Counted from the first letter of the stretch, positions 8,147 through 17,769 are shown. The stretch is 64,000 nucleotides of DNA from Marinobacter xestospongiae (GCF_023156385.1 NZ_JAKZAK010000007.1:124001-188000); one strand, 5' to 3'. Program-made: numbers and translations. The notes: a model not told the origin generated them from the letters alone.

Positions 8147-9780
8147 CAGGGCGGGGTCTCCGGGGGCGGCGACTGGGTGGATGACTGCTTGTGCAGATAC
8201 AGTGTAAACCGGCTGCCGCCGGACTGCCGGTTTTCCACGGTGATGGTGCCGCCCCAGCGGTTGACGAACTGGCGCACCAGGAACAGGCCAATGCCATGGC
8301 CTTCGCTGGGCTTGCTGGAGACCCCGCGCTCGAAGATGCGTTGCTGCTGGTCGTCGGGGATGCCGGGCCCCTGATCGTCCACCTCGAAGATGAGATCATG
8401 GCCCAGATCGGTCATGGTCAGGCTGACGGTCCCACCGGCGCCGTGGTGCTGGCGGGTGGCCTCCAGGGCATTGTCGATCAGGTTGCCCAGCACGCTCACC
8501 AGCTGGTCCCGGGGCAGGGTGTCGGGCACGTCGGCCATCTGGCTGTCCGGATCGATTTCCAGTCGCAGCCCCATTTCCCGGGCGCGGTTGTATTTGCCCA
8601 GCAGGCAGCCGGCGATCACCGGGTCGGGCACCGCCTCCAGCAGCAGCTGGATCAGCGCCTGATGGTCGCTGACCTCGCTGCCAATCAGCGCCAGGGCTTC
8701 ATCGCGGGCGTCGATCTGGATCAGCCCGGCGATGGTGTGCAGCTTGTTGGAGTACTCGTGGGTCTGGCTACGCAGGGTGTCGGCGTACTGGCGGATACGG
8801 GTGAGCTGCTGGCTGATCTGGTCCAGCTCGTCGCGCCGGCGGAAGCTGGACACCACCCCGATGATGTCATCGCCCTGGCGTACCGGCAGGCGGTTGACCA
8901 CCATCTGCTGGCCCTGGAACCACACCTCCTCGTCAAAATCCGGCTCGCCGCTGGTCAGCACCGACATCAGGTTGTTCTCCGGCAGCACCCGGTTGATGGG
9001 CTGGCCGGTCAGCGGAAGCTCCGGGTCCAGCCCCAGGGTGTCGATGGCGGTCCGGTTAAAGGTGGTGATGTGGCCGTGACGGTCGATGGCGATGATGCCC
9101 TCACGAACCGACTGCAGGGTGGCTTCCCGCTCCTCGAACAGGCGGGCGATCTCTTCCGGCTCCAGGCCGAAGATGGCGCGCTTGAAGCGGCTGGCGATGA
9201 TCACTGCGGCGATCACGCTGGCCACCAGCATCAGCCCCATCACCCCGTACAGCACCCACTGGTAGCGCTGGATGGTCGCCAGCACCTGGTCCAGGGCGTA
9301 GCCCACCGAGACGATGCCAACGATCTCGCCGTTTGCCGGGTCTACAATCGGCGCCTTGCCCCGCATCGAGAAGCCCAGGCTGCCCCGGGCCAGGGCAACG
9401 TAGCCTTCGCCGTCCACCAGTGCCTGTTGGCCATAGTCGCCGTCGTCGTCGCCCATGGAATGACCAAGGCGGTCCGGGTCGGGGTGGGCCAGGCGAATGG
9501 CGTTGTGGTCACCGATGACAATAAACAGGGCTTCGTTGGTGGCCGCCACCCGGCGACTGAGGCGGTTAAGCAGGGCCTGGTCACGGCTGCGAACGCCGGA
9601 AATGACCGCTGGCATGGCGGCGACGGTCTTGGCCACCATCAGCGCGCGCTGGCCGATCTGATCGTGCAGCGAATCGCTCAGGTAGTGGCCGGCAAAGCCG
9701 CCAATCAGCAGCGTTTGCAGCGCGCCCACCAGGCCCAGCGCGAGAATCATCCGGGTTTTCAGTTTGAGCTTGCGGAACAC
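8146..9780 (-). CDS. CitA/DcuS-type sensor histidine kinase
   Basis: Membrane sensor of 544 residues. It has a first membrane helix at about 12-32, a periplasmic single-Cache/PAS-like ligand domain at about 35-172 and a second helix at about 176-197. A cytoplasmic PAS domain (about 215-315), phospho-acceptor His341 in HEYSNKLHTI (the CitA/DcuS H-box) and an HATPase domain complete it. The HATPase carries NLIDNALEA, DQGPGIPDD and GHGIGLFLV. It probably senses an extracytoplasmic carboxylate and activates the TctABC transporter encoded 240 bp away on the other strand. No LuxR-type partner is involved. Confidence 0.9.
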   Translation of the reverse strand: MFRKLKLKTRMILALGLVGALQTLLIGGFAGHYLSDSLHDQIGQRALMVAKTVAAMPAVISGVRSRDQALLNRLSRRVAATNEALFIVIGDHNAIRLAHPDPDRLGHSMGDDDGDYGQQALVDGEGYVALARGSLGFSMRGKAPIVDPANGEIVGIVSVGYALDQVLATIQRYQWVLYGVMGLMLVASVIAAVIIASRFKRAIFGLEPEEIARLFEEREATLQSVREGIIAIDRHGHITTFNRTAIDTLGLDPELPLTGQPINRVLPENNLMSVLTSGEPDFDEEVWFQGQQMVVNRLPVRQGDDIIGVVSSFRRRDELDQISQQLTRIRQYADTLRSQTHEYSNKLHTIAGLIQIDARDEALALIGSEVSDHQALIQLLLEAVPDPVIAGCLLGKYNRAREMGLRLEIDPDSQMADVPDTLPRDQLVSVLGNLIDNALEATRQHHGAGGTVSLTMTDLGHDLIFEVDDQGPGIPDDQQQRIFERGVSSKPSEGHGIGLFLVRQFVNRWGGTITVENRQSGGSRFTLYLHKQSSTQSPPPETPP

Positions 9781-10019
9781 GGTATGGCTGGTCGGTTTTT
9801 GGTTTGTTGTGGTTATCCCTTCAGGTTACTCCAGGCATCAGGGAATTGCCCGTGAACAATATGACCAAAACGCCCGCAACGTTCTTTAAAGGCATTACGC
9901 CCACAAGCTTTCCGCCGTGGCTGATCACTATTTAACCTCGTGACTGACCCTGTCCCCCGGGCCGCATCGCTCGGCCCAGCCTCCGGGATGGCGATAAAAA
10001 CAATTGTGAGGTGACAACG

Positions 10020-10994
10020 ATGCTGATTAAACGAACCCTGTCCTTCGTGGCGGCCGCCGCCGTCAGTCTCCAGGCCCTGGCCTGGGAACCTTCCGGAAAA
10101 GTCGAATGCATTGCCCCGTCCGATCCTGGCGGTGGCTGGGACTTTACCTGCCGTAGCGCCGGCCAGGTGCTGCAGGAACTCGAACTGGTGCCCGGCTCGG
10201 TGCAAACCATCAACATGGCCGGCGCTGGCGGCGGCGTGGCCTACGCCCACACCGTGAGCAAGCGGCGCAGTGACGACAAACTGCTGGTGGCCGCCTCCAA
10301 CGCCACCACCACCCGCCTGGCTCAGGGCCAGTTCCCGGGGATGGATGCTGACATGGTGACCTGGGTGGGCACCGTGGGGGCCGATTACGGGGTCATCGCG
10401 GTCAGCAAGGATTCGCCCTACCAGAGCCTGAACGACCTGCTGGCGGATATGAAGGCCAACCCGCGGTCGGTGAAGTTCTCCGGTGCCAGTGCCCGCGGCG
10501 GCTGGGATCACCTCAAGGTGCTGATCGCTGCCAAGGCCGACGGTGTGAGCAATCTGCCCCACATTCCCTACCTGTCCTACAACAACGGCGGTGAGGCCCT
10601 GACCCAGGTGGTTGGTGGCCAGGTGGACGCCTTCACCGGCGACATCTCGGAAGTGACCGGCTTCCTGGAGTCCGGCGACATCCGCGTGCTGGCGGTGCTG
10701 GCAGAAGAGCGCCTGCCGGGCCGTTTCAGTGACATCCCCACCGCCCGCGAGCAGGGCGTCGACGCCCTGGGTGCCAACTGGCGCGGCTTCTATATGCCAA
10801 AGGATGCCTCCGATGAGGCCAAGGCCTACTGGCGCAATGCCGTTGCCACTCTGTACGACAGCGAACAGTGGCAGGCGGTGATGGCGAAGAACGGCCTGAT
10901 TCCGTTCCAGCCGGAGGGCGATTTTCGCGCCTTCATCGCGCGTCAGGTGGCTGACGTGGAGGCCCTGTCCCGTGAAATCGGTCTGCTGAAATGA
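10020..10994 (+). CDS. tctC: Tripartite tricarboxylate transporter binding protein TctC
   Basis: Periplasmic solute-binding component of a TTT transporter, with a cleavable signal peptide (RTLSFVAAAAVSLQALA). I choose ATG 10020, 7 bases after GAGG; a GTG at 10011 lies inside the ribosome site. The 324 residues contain the family features KVECIAPSDPGGGWDFTCR near the mature N-terminus and GGVAYAH. The central SARGGWDHLKVLIA and PYLSYNNGGEALTQVVGGQ also fit. Substrates of this family are citrate, tartrate and similar carboxylates; the specific ligand is unknown. It heads an operon with 4-bp overlaps to tctB and tctA. Confidence 0.92.
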   Translation: MLIKRTLSFVAAAAVSLQALAWEPSGKVECIAPSDPGGGWDFTCRSAGQVLQELELVPGSVQTINMAGAGGGVAYAHTVSKRRSDDKLLVAASNATTTRLAQGQFPGMDADMVTWVGTVGADYGVIAVSKDSPYQSLNDLLADMKANPRSVKFSGASARGGWDHLKVLIAAKADGVSNLPHIPYLSYNNGGEALTQVVGGQVDAFTGDISEVTGFLESGDIRVLAVLAEERLPGRFSDIPTAREQGVDALGANWRGFYMPKDASDEAKAYWRNAVATLYDSEQWQAVMAKNGLIPFQPEGDFRAFIARQVADVEALSREIGLLK

Positions 10995-11437
10995 CCGCCC
11001 GCGGTGACCGAGTCCTCGGCCTGGTCCTGCTGGTGCTCGCCGTGGCCTATGGCTGGGCGGCACAGCAGTGGCCGGAGCCTTTCGGAGGCGCCGAGGCCGT
11101 GGGACCGGAGACGTTTCCCACGCTGTTGGCCATCGTGCTGGCACTGTCGAGCCTGTACCTGATGGTGAAGCCGGACCCGGACCAGGGCTGGCCCCTGGGC
11201 CGCACCGCCGGTGAGCTGGTGCTGGCGCTGGTGATTCTGGTGGTGTACGCCGCGCTGATTGAACCGCTGGGCTTTGTCGCCGCCACCACCCTGGCGGTGG
11301 GCTCGCTGAGCTGGCGCATGGGCGCCAAGCCGTCGACGGCGTTTCTGTCGGGTCTGGCCAGCGCCGTGGTGGTGTTCGTGGTGTTCAACTACGGTCTGTC
11401 CCTGAGCCTGCCCGCCGGGCCGCTGGGAGGTGAATGA
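10991..11437 (+). CDS. tctB: Tripartite tricarboxylate transporter small membrane subunit TctB
   Basis: A 148-residue protein with four hydrophobic helices, the usual size and topology of TctB. It contains the common motif EAVGPETFPTLLAIVLALSS between helices 1 and 2. It overlaps tctC by 4 bp and tctA by 4 bp, and is the least conserved subunit of the complex, as expected. Confidence 0.88.
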   Translation: MTARGDRVLGLVLLVLAVAYGWAAQQWPEPFGGAEAVGPETFPTLLAIVLALSSLYLMVKPDPDQGWPLGRTAGELVLALVILVVYAALIEPLGFVAATTLAVGSLSWRMGAKPSTAFLSGLASAVVVFVVFNYGLSLSLPAGPLGGE

Positions 11438-12963
11438 TGGAAACCCTGCAGTTTCTGATGGACGGCTTTGCCGTCGCGTTGACGCCCTACAACCTGATGT
11501 TTGCACTGTTTGGTGCCTTCATTGGCACCCTGATCGGCGCGCTGCCGGGACTGGGGCCGGCCAATGGCGTGGCGATCCTGATTCCGCTGGCGTTCACCCT
11601 CGGGCTGCCGCCGGAAACCGCGATGATCCTGCTGACGTCGGTGTACGCCGGGGCCATGTACGGTGGTCGGATCTCCTCGATCCTGCTGAACATCCCCGGC
11701 GATGAGCCGGCGATGATGACCTGCCTCGATGGCTACCCGATGGCGCAGAAGGGTCGGGCTGCCGACGCCCTGGCAATCTCTGCCATCGCCTCGTTTGCCG
11801 GCGGCCTGATCGGCACCATCGGATTGATCCTGCTGGCACCGGTACTGGCCCGGTTCGCGCTGACCTTCGGGCCGGCGGAGTACTTCGCGCTGTTCCTGCT
11901 GGCATTTGCCACCCTCGGTGGCATCACCGGCAAGAACCCGATGAAGACCGTGGTGGCCGCGACCCTCGGGGTGATGATCTCCACCGTTGGTATCGACATC
12001 GCCACCGGCACCCAGCGCTACACCTTCGGGGTGCTGGAGCTGTACGAGGGCATCGACTTCATCCTCGCCATTGTCGGCCTGTTTGCGATCTCGGAGCTGC
12101 TGTTCTTCATCGAGTCCCGCGCCGGGGCCGGTCGCAAGCTGATCCAGGTGGGCAAGCTCAGCCTGAGCCTGAAGGAAGTGATTGCCACCATCCCCACGCT
12201 GTTCCGTGGCGGTATCCTCGGTTTCATCTCCGGGGTGTTGCCTGGGGCGGGGGCTTCTCTGGGCAGTTTCATCAGCTACACCCTGGAGAAGCAGTACCTG
12301 GGCAAGAAAGCGCACTTTGGTGACGGCGACAGCCGCGGTGTGGCGGCGCCGGAAGCCGGCAACAACGGCGCTTCCTCCGGCGCCCTGGTGCCAATGCTGA
12401 CCCTCGGCGTGCCCGGCAGTGGCACCACCGCGGTGCTGCTGGCGATGCTGATCTCCCTCAACATCACCCCGGGTCCACTGATGTTCACCCAGAACGCCGA
12501 CATCGTCTGGGGCGTGATCGCGGCGCTGCTGATCGGTAACGTGCTGCTGCTGGTGCTGAACATCCCGCTGGTAGGCTTCTTCGTGAAGCTGCTGTCGGTG
12601 CCGCCGATGTACCTGCTGCCCGTTGTCACCATGGTGGCGTTTGTGGGCATCTACTCCATCAGCCACAGCACCTTCGACCTGTACTTCATGATCGCCTTCG
12701 GGGTGGCCGGGTATGTTCTTCGTAAACTGGACATCCCGCTGGTGCCGATCATCCTCGGCATGTTGCTGGGACCGGAAATGGAGAAGAACCTGGGCCACGC
12801 TCTGGTGCTCTCCGACGGCGACTGGAGCACGCTCTGGGGCTCGCCGCTGGCCATCGGTCTGTGGGCCTTCGCCGCCCTGGGGCTGGCGCTGCCCTACATC
12901 GTCGGCCCGCTGCTGCGCCGGCGCATGAAAGTGGCCATCACCGAGGGCCCGGAAAGCGACTGA
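11434..12963 (+). CDS. tctA: Tripartite tricarboxylate transporter large permease TctA
   Basis: Main membrane permease, about 509 residues and 11-12 helices. The N-terminal signature IGALPGLGPANGVAILIPLAF and YAGAMYGGRISSILLNIPGD are characteristic. The second half carries the inverted-repeat counterpart GALVPMLTLGVPGSGTTAVLL. ATG 11434 and ATG 11437 both lie close behind GGGAGG and are equally plausible starts. It closes the tctCBA operon, which ends at a strong terminator 44 bp downstream. Energy is expected to come from an ion gradient. Confidence 0.93.
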   Translation: MMETLQFLMDGFAVALTPYNLMFALFGAFIGTLIGALPGLGPANGVAILIPLAFTLGLPPETAMILLTSVYAGAMYGGRISSILLNIPGDEPAMMTCLDGYPMAQKGRAADALAISAIASFAGGLIGTIGLILLAPVLARFALTFGPAEYFALFLLAFATLGGITGKNPMKTVVAATLGVMISTVGIDIATGTQRYTFGVLELYEGIDFILAIVGLFAISELLFFIESRAGAGRKLIQVGKLSLSLKEVIATIPTLFRGGILGFISGVLPGAGASLGSFISYTLEKQYLGKKAHFGDGDSRGVAAPEAGNNGASSGALVPMLTLGVPGSGTTAVLLAMLISLNITPGPLMFTQNADIVWGVIAALLIGNVLLLVLNIPLVGFFVKLLSVPPMYLLPVVTMVAFVGIYSISHSTFDLYFMIAFGVAGYVLRKLDIPLVPIILGMLLGPEMEKNLGHALVLSDGDWSTLWGSPLAIGLWAFAALGLALPYIVGPLLRRRMKVAITEGPESD

Positions 12964-13006
12964 TCGCCACACGAGCGATCGTCCAGCCAACAACAGACTC
13001 TCCTTT

Positions 13007-13040
13007 GGGGCACACGGCGACCGGCCGGTGCCCCTTTTTT
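13007..13040 (+). terminator. Rho-independent terminator of tctCBA
   Basis: A perfect 7-bp stem, GGGGCAC paired with GTGCCCC, encloses a 14-base loop that is itself GC-rich (CCGGCCG). It is followed directly by TTTTTT, the textbook intrinsic terminator form. Confidence 0.85.
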
Positions 13041-13179
13041 CTATGGTTCCTGAGCCGCGGTGCTCACGTTGAAGCGCTTTTCTGTTCACCTCCGGTCAAA
13101 AGTTCACAAGGCGTCAAATTCGCTGGATTCGGCCTTGATACATTGCCCCGTCGTTTGAGTTGTAACTTTGGGTGATGAG

Positions 13180-16100
13180 ATGAAAGGACTGATTGGGATC
13201 GCAGCGGTGCTGGCGTTAACGGCCTGTGGCGGTGGAAGCGATACACAACCGGCGCAGCTGGTGGTAGAAACCGAAGGTCGCTGGTTTAACGGAGAACTGG
13301 TGTTGGCGGATGACGCCGGTAATGGACTGACCATGTCGGGGCCTGGCGACTACGACGTTGACATTCTTGATACGGGAACCCTAAGGGTTGAGCAAAACCC
13401 ACCGGGGCTGATTTGCGGCATCGGCAACACCAATGGCCAACCCACGGTGACCTGTGTTGCGGTGTTCGACCATCGCTCGCAGTGCAATACCGGCACGGAC
13501 TCGGATAAAGATGGGGTAACCGATTGCCAAGAGATGCTGGACGATGACACGGACCCCTGGGATCAGTTCGACCACAAGGGCATCAAACCCGGGCTAACGG
13601 TTTACCATTTCGGCGAGTGGCAGGGCAGTTCCCTGCTGATCAAAGATGGCCTCGGACGAGAGCTTGCCATTAGCCAGAAAGGTCATCACCAGTTGGGAGA
13701 CCTGGACCTCAACTCGCTCTACGTCAAGGCGAATCCCCGAAATGCCTTCTGCGAATTGAAAGCGGTCGACGATTTTGTAGCTGTCAATTGCCATGACACT
13801 ACCCTGTCGGCGGATGCCTGTGTGTTCAGTACGGACTCAGATGGCGATGGCATCAGCGACTGCCAGGAAAAGTTTGAGGATGGCACCGATCCATGGGACT
13901 CACTGGATCACAGCGGCAACCTGCCCGAACTGACGGTGCATCAGGTTGGTGAGTGGGAAGAGGGGTCCCTGGTGATCCGCGATGGCTTTGGCGGGCATCT
14001 TACTATCAACCAGGGTGGTCACTATCAGTTGGGAGAGCTGGACCGAAGTTCTCTGTATGTCAAAACCAATCCCCGGCAAACCTTCTGTGAGCTGAGAGCT
14101 GAGGACTCCCGCATTTTGGTCAGTTGCCATGACAAGACCATTGCTGCTGAAGCCTGTGTGTTCAGTACGGATTCGGATGGTGACGGTGTCACAGACTGTA
14201 CTGAGTACTTCAGTGATGGCACCGATGCCTGGGACGCGGAGGATCACTCGGATGTACAAAGTTTCTTGACCATTCTGCAGCAGGGCACCTGGGGCCACGG
14301 CAGTCTATCGCTTCAGGACGCCCTGGGCGAAACAAGACACTACAATCAGGATGGCATCTACCCTTTGCGCGGGATCGACCTGGAAACCGCCGAAATCGTG
14401 GCGGCACCCTATGGCCTTTTCTGTACCTTAACGACCGCACCCAGGGAACTTACCGTTCACTGTGGTGACACCATTGTGGGTGAGTGCAGCCACCAGGTGG
14501 ACTCGGATGCCGATGGGCTCAGCGACTGCGACGAATTTGAGAAAGGCACCAACCCTTGGCTGGCCGATACCGACGGTGATGGCAAGAATGACCTGATCGA
14601 GGTCAACCTCTATAGCCAGTCCAGTGGCATTCGCAACAATCCGCTGATTGCCAACACCCCCGAGTTGGGCGTGCAGATCGTCACCAAACCGAAAGCCACG
14701 ATTCACTACTCGCAGGGGCAGAGTGTCAGCACCGGTGAGTCGACGTCGCAGGAAACCGCGTTCTCAGCCAGCCAGACCCGCACCACCGGCAGTGAGCGCT
14801 CGATCGAATATGCCAACTCGGAAACCCTGGCGCATGCCCATTCCATCGATGTTGGGCTATCCTTCAAGGCCAGCATTATTCCTTCGACAGAAGTCACCAT
14901 CAGCAACTCCTTTAGCCGTGAACTCAATCACACCACCACGGAGGGAGCTGCGTTTTCCTACAGCGCGGCACAAAGCACGGAAAACTCGGCCTCTTACCAG
15001 CAGGCGGTTGATCGTTCGCAGCAGTCCAATGTGGATATGACGTCGGCTGAGCTCCAGGTGGGATTGCGTCTGAAGAATCTCAGCTTTACCGATTACAGTG
15101 TGGCTGACCTGGTACTGTCCGCCTACTGGATTGATCCGGCCAACCCCCACCGTCTGGAAACCATCGGTAATCTGACGTTCGACAACGCCGCTGATAAAGG
15201 CATCACCATGATCGGCAACTCGACCAGCGAACTGCTGATCTTCAGCATCACAGATTTGCCGCTGGACAAGGCGTTACGGATCATGCGGCGGTCGGAGCAG
15301 ATCATGGTTCGTCCGGCCAGCTACGCTCTGCGGGTCGCCGATGGCTCCAATGCGTTGCTGGGGGATGAGGACGTCGCCGAGCGGACCGCGCGGGTGGAAA
15401 TGGATTTCGGTGCTGGCGGGTTCGGTACCATCAACAAGCGGGTGGCCGTTAACCGTGGTGTTACCGACTTCACCTCTGCCTATGACATTCTCCACCAGGT
15501 ATTTGGCATGCCCTTTGAGCAGGGGCGTCGCTCTTGGGCCAACAGTAACGGTTTGAACGCACCGACCGTTGAGAGTGCTCATGGACTGGTTGCGCTCAAT
15601 GGTCTGGACATGAACAGTGATCTTGGGAGCTACTGGCAAGTCTCCCACGAACGGCTCACGGGTAATGGCTACGGGCAACGGGAAGTCATCAACTACAACC
15701 TGTTGGAGAGCGGTTACGATCTCCGGGATATTGAGGTCCACACAGGCGATGTGCTGGTGTTCAGCTACGTCACGGATACCGACCGGGATGGATTGACCAA
15801 CCAGGTGGAAGCCAATATTGGCACCAGCTCTACTGACATAGATAGCGATGGAGATGGCATCAGCGATGGTCTGGAAGTGACCGGCTGGTACTACAGCACT
15901 GAACCGGATGGCCATTGCTACGGCAAGGCCGAGGTGCCGGACTATCGGATATTCAGTGATCCATTACTGGCCGATTCCGACGACGATGGGATCAACGACG
16001 GTGATGAGGTTCTCGACTGCACCGCCCCGTCCTTCAAAACGAACGTCGATGTTAGCGCTTCCGCTGATTACCTGAGTGAAGGCGATACCCTGATGCTGCA

Positions 16101-17733
16101 AGCGGACTCTACCCAGTTTCCACCCTCGGCGAGCTATACCTGGCAGTTGATCGAAGGGCCGCGAAATTCCGGTGGTGGTTTTGATCAGGTGGTCGAGGTC
16201 GCTACCGGTGCGAGAGTTCAGTTTGCGGTCAATGGTGTCGGCAAACAGCGTTGGCAGCTGTCGGTGGTTTCCGATGGCGAAGAGCGCCTGGCCGAAGTCG
16301 AGGTCCTGGTGGTGAAAGACATCGCCAAGGCAGTGTTTGTCGATACCGCCGCCGATCCGGGGGTAAAGACGGGAAGTTATGAAGCCCCCTATCCCAGCTT
16401 GGCCGAAGCGCTGGTAGGGGCGTCGGGGCCAAACGCGCGAACGGACATCTATATGGTGGGCAGCCAGCAACACGACCACCGCGGGGCAACGATTGACCTG
16501 AGTGAGGCGGTCAGTTTCTACGGCGGCTTCGATCAGGACTGGTACTACACCGGGGGTAAAACGGAACTTCAGCTACACAGCCCCGGATTACGCTATGCCG
16601 ATGTCGATCCCTACGCCACCATTACTGTAAAAGGGATGAAACTCACCCAGGTGGATGCCGATCAAGCGGTCGCTTTGCAGGTTGATGGTGCCGGTGCCGG
16701 CCAGTTGAACATTGTCGACAGTGATATCAGCGCGGGTAATGCTACCGGTCAGGCCAAACTGTCAGCAGGCGTCGACAAACGTCAGGGGCTGAGCTCGTAT
16801 GGCTTGCACCTGCTGGCGCCGGTGAAGGTTGCCATTACCAATAGCCGGATTGTGGCTGGTTCGGGAGCAACCGGTCTGGATGGTCAGGCTGGTCAGCACG
16901 GCATGGATCTCGGTGGCTATCTGGCCGGGTTCACCAAGAACAAGGGCCGAGGGGTGTGTAACAATCCTGTTCATCCTGATGGTTGGCGTCATGCTCCGGA
17001 TGATATCCGGCACACTGACAAGATCTGGTGGGGGTGTGGACCGGATGCCGTGTGGGATTGGGGAAAAAGCGCTCGCCCGGCCAATGGCGGAGCAAGCGGT
17101 GAAAGTGCGCGCGCCAGCAATGACATTTTTAGTCATTACTACGTTCCGGCCAGTGGCGAGGATGGTGGACTCGGTGAGCCAGGCTCTGGTGGCTCAGCCG
17201 CGTGGGATTCTGGCCCCAGTTTTGGTGGCGTCGGTGGCGGCGGTGGCCAGGGCGGTACCGGGGGTTCTGGTGGCGGTGGCTCGTTTGCGATCTGGGCCAA
17301 TAACCAGCAGGCCGGTGGAAGCGTCGTCATCGATATCCGGTCCGGGTCCAGAATTGTCGCCGGTGGTGGTGGCGATGGTGGTGCCGGAAAAATCGGCGGC
17401 AAAGGAGGCAAAGCTGCTGATGGTTGGGACGGTGGTGGTAAAGGAGCCAAAGGCGGGCATGGTGGCCACGGTGGTGGCGGTGTCGGTGGCACGGTTGCTG
17501 CGATAGCGTTGTCGGGCTCTGCCAGTGTTTCGGTTCATGATGCCCTGATTGAGACGAGTGCACCTGGCAAGGGTGGTTTTCATGCAGTGCCGCTGGTGAC
17601 TGGAGGGGACAGGGGGAATGCCTTTTCCTACTACTACATTGATGCGGGTAATGGTTACAACCGGGTCAGCGAGTCAAGCAGCGTCCGTCACAACATAAAT
17701 GGTGAGCCTTCAAAAAAGGAGAATGTGCAGTAG
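13180..17733 (+). CDS. Large lipoprotein with calcium modules, protective-antigen-like region and beta-helix
   Basis: A 1517-residue protein opening MKGLIGIAAVLALTAC, a lipoprotein signal with lipobox at Cys16; an upstream TTG is possible. Residues 27-475 hold four tandem modules of about 112 residues, each ending in a DSDxDGxxDC calcium-type motif. Residues 480-860 resemble domains 2-3 of anthrax protective antigen and binary-toxin B components. Preceding DTDGDGKNDLIEV matches PA's calcium site. A Ser/Thr-rich stretch with HSIDVGLSFKASIIPSTEVT resembles the pore-forming loop. ERTARVEMDFGAG matches PA's ETTARIIFNG, and AYDILHQVFGMPF matches PA's EALKIAFGF. Then come DTDRDG and DIDSDGDG calcium motifs, a PKD-like segment, a beta-helix-like region (VFVDTAADPG onward) and a Gly-rich tail. 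PA14 and receptor-binding domains are absent. Homology is judged by eye; function is inferred. Confidence 0.7.
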   Translation: MKGLIGIAAVLALTACGGGSDTQPAQLVVETEGRWFNGELVLADDAGNGLTMSGPGDYDVDILDTGTLRVEQNPPGLICGIGNTNGQPTVTCVAVFDHRSQCNTGTDSDKDGVTDCQEMLDDDTDPWDQFDHKGIKPGLTVYHFGEWQGSSLLIKDGLGRELAISQKGHHQLGDLDLNSLYVKANPRNAFCELKAVDDFVAVNCHDTTLSADACVFSTDSDGDGISDCQEKFEDGTDPWDSLDHSGNLPELTVHQVGEWEEGSLVIRDGFGGHLTINQGGHYQLGELDRSSLYVKTNPRQTFCELRAEDSRILVSCHDKTIAAEACVFSTDSDGDGVTDCTEYFSDGTDAWDAEDHSDVQSFLTILQQGTWGHGSLSLQDALGETRHYNQDGIYPLRGIDLETAEIVAAPYGLFCTLTTAPRELTVHCGDTIVGECSHQVDSDADGLSDCDEFEKGTNPWLADTDGDGKNDLIEVNLYSQSSGIRNNPLIANTPELGVQIVTKPKATIHYSQGQSVSTGESTSQETAFSASQTRTTGSERSIEYANSETLAHAHSIDVGLSFKASIIPSTEVTISNSFSRELNHTTTEGAAFSYSAAQSTENSASYQQAVDRSQQSNVDMTSAELQVGLRLKNLSFTDYSVADLVLSAYWIDPANPHRLETIGNLTFDNAADKGITMIGNSTSELLIFSITDLPLDKALRIMRRSEQIMVRPASYALRVADGSNALLGDEDVAERTARVEMDFGAGGFGTINKRVAVNRGVTDFTSAYDILHQVFGMPFEQGRRSWANSNGLNAPTVESAHGLVALNGLDMNSDLGSYWQVSHERLTGNGYGQREVINYNLLESGYDLRDIEVHTGDVLVFSYVTDTDRDGLTNQVEANIGTSSTDIDSDGDGISDGLEVTGWYYSTEPDGHCYGKAEVPDYRIFSDPLLADSDDDGINDGDEVLDCTAPSFKTNVDVSASADYLSEGDTLMLQADSTQFPPSASYTWQLIEGPRNSGGGFDQVVEVATGARVQFAVNGVGKQRWQLSVVSDGEERLAEVEVLVVKDIAKAVFVDTAADPGVKTGSYEAPYPSLAEALVGASGPNARTDIYMVGSQQHDHRGATIDLSEAVSFYGGFDQDWYYTGGKTELQLHSPGLRYADVDPYATITVKGMKLTQVDADQAVALQVDGAGAGQLNIVDSDISAGNATGQAKLSAGVDKRQGLSSYGLHLLAPVKVAITNSRIVAGSGATGLDGQAGQHGMDLGGYLAGFTKNKGRGVCNNPVHPDGWRHAPDDIRHTDKIWWGCGPDAVWDWGKSARPANGGASGESARASNDIFSHYYVPASGEDGGLGEPGSGGSAAWDSGPSFGGVGGGGGQGGTGGSGGGGSFAIWANNQQAGGSVVIDIRSGSRIVAGGGGDGGAGKIGGKGGKAADGWDGGGKGAKGGHGGHGGGGVGGTVAAIALSGSASVSVHDALIETSAPGKGGFHAVPLVTGGDRGNAFSYYYIDAGNGYNRVSESSSVRHNINGEPSKKENVQ
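13258..14604 (+). repeat. Four tandem 112-codon modules inside the lipoprotein gene
   Basis: Modules start at 13258, 13594, 13930 and 14266, with a period of 336 bp. Modules 2 and 3 are the closest pair, sharing for example GCCTGTGTGTTCAGTACGGA at the same module position, and module 4 is the most diverged. Each begins with an LTV-x-x-x-GEW-type strand and contains two to four cysteines. Each finishes with a DSDxDG calcium motif followed by DGTDPWD-type residues. This indicates duplication by unequal exchange. Confidence 0.85.
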
Positions 17734-17769
17734 CACCATTCCTACAATGACGAGTTAACCCTTAAGGGC

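Noticed and set aside
8191..9855. A 554-codon plus-strand frame
   Set aside because: Antisense to the CitA-type kinase gene; the real gene has clear domains and this one has none.
11389..13089. A 566-codon minus-strand frame
   Set aside because: Antisense to tctA; very rich in His, Gln, Arg and Gly, typical of a GC-rich shadow.
17155..17515. Possible CRISPR or satellite repeat in the GGT/GGC-rich tract
   Set aside because: It is in-frame Gly-rich coding sequence with irregular units, without equal spacers.
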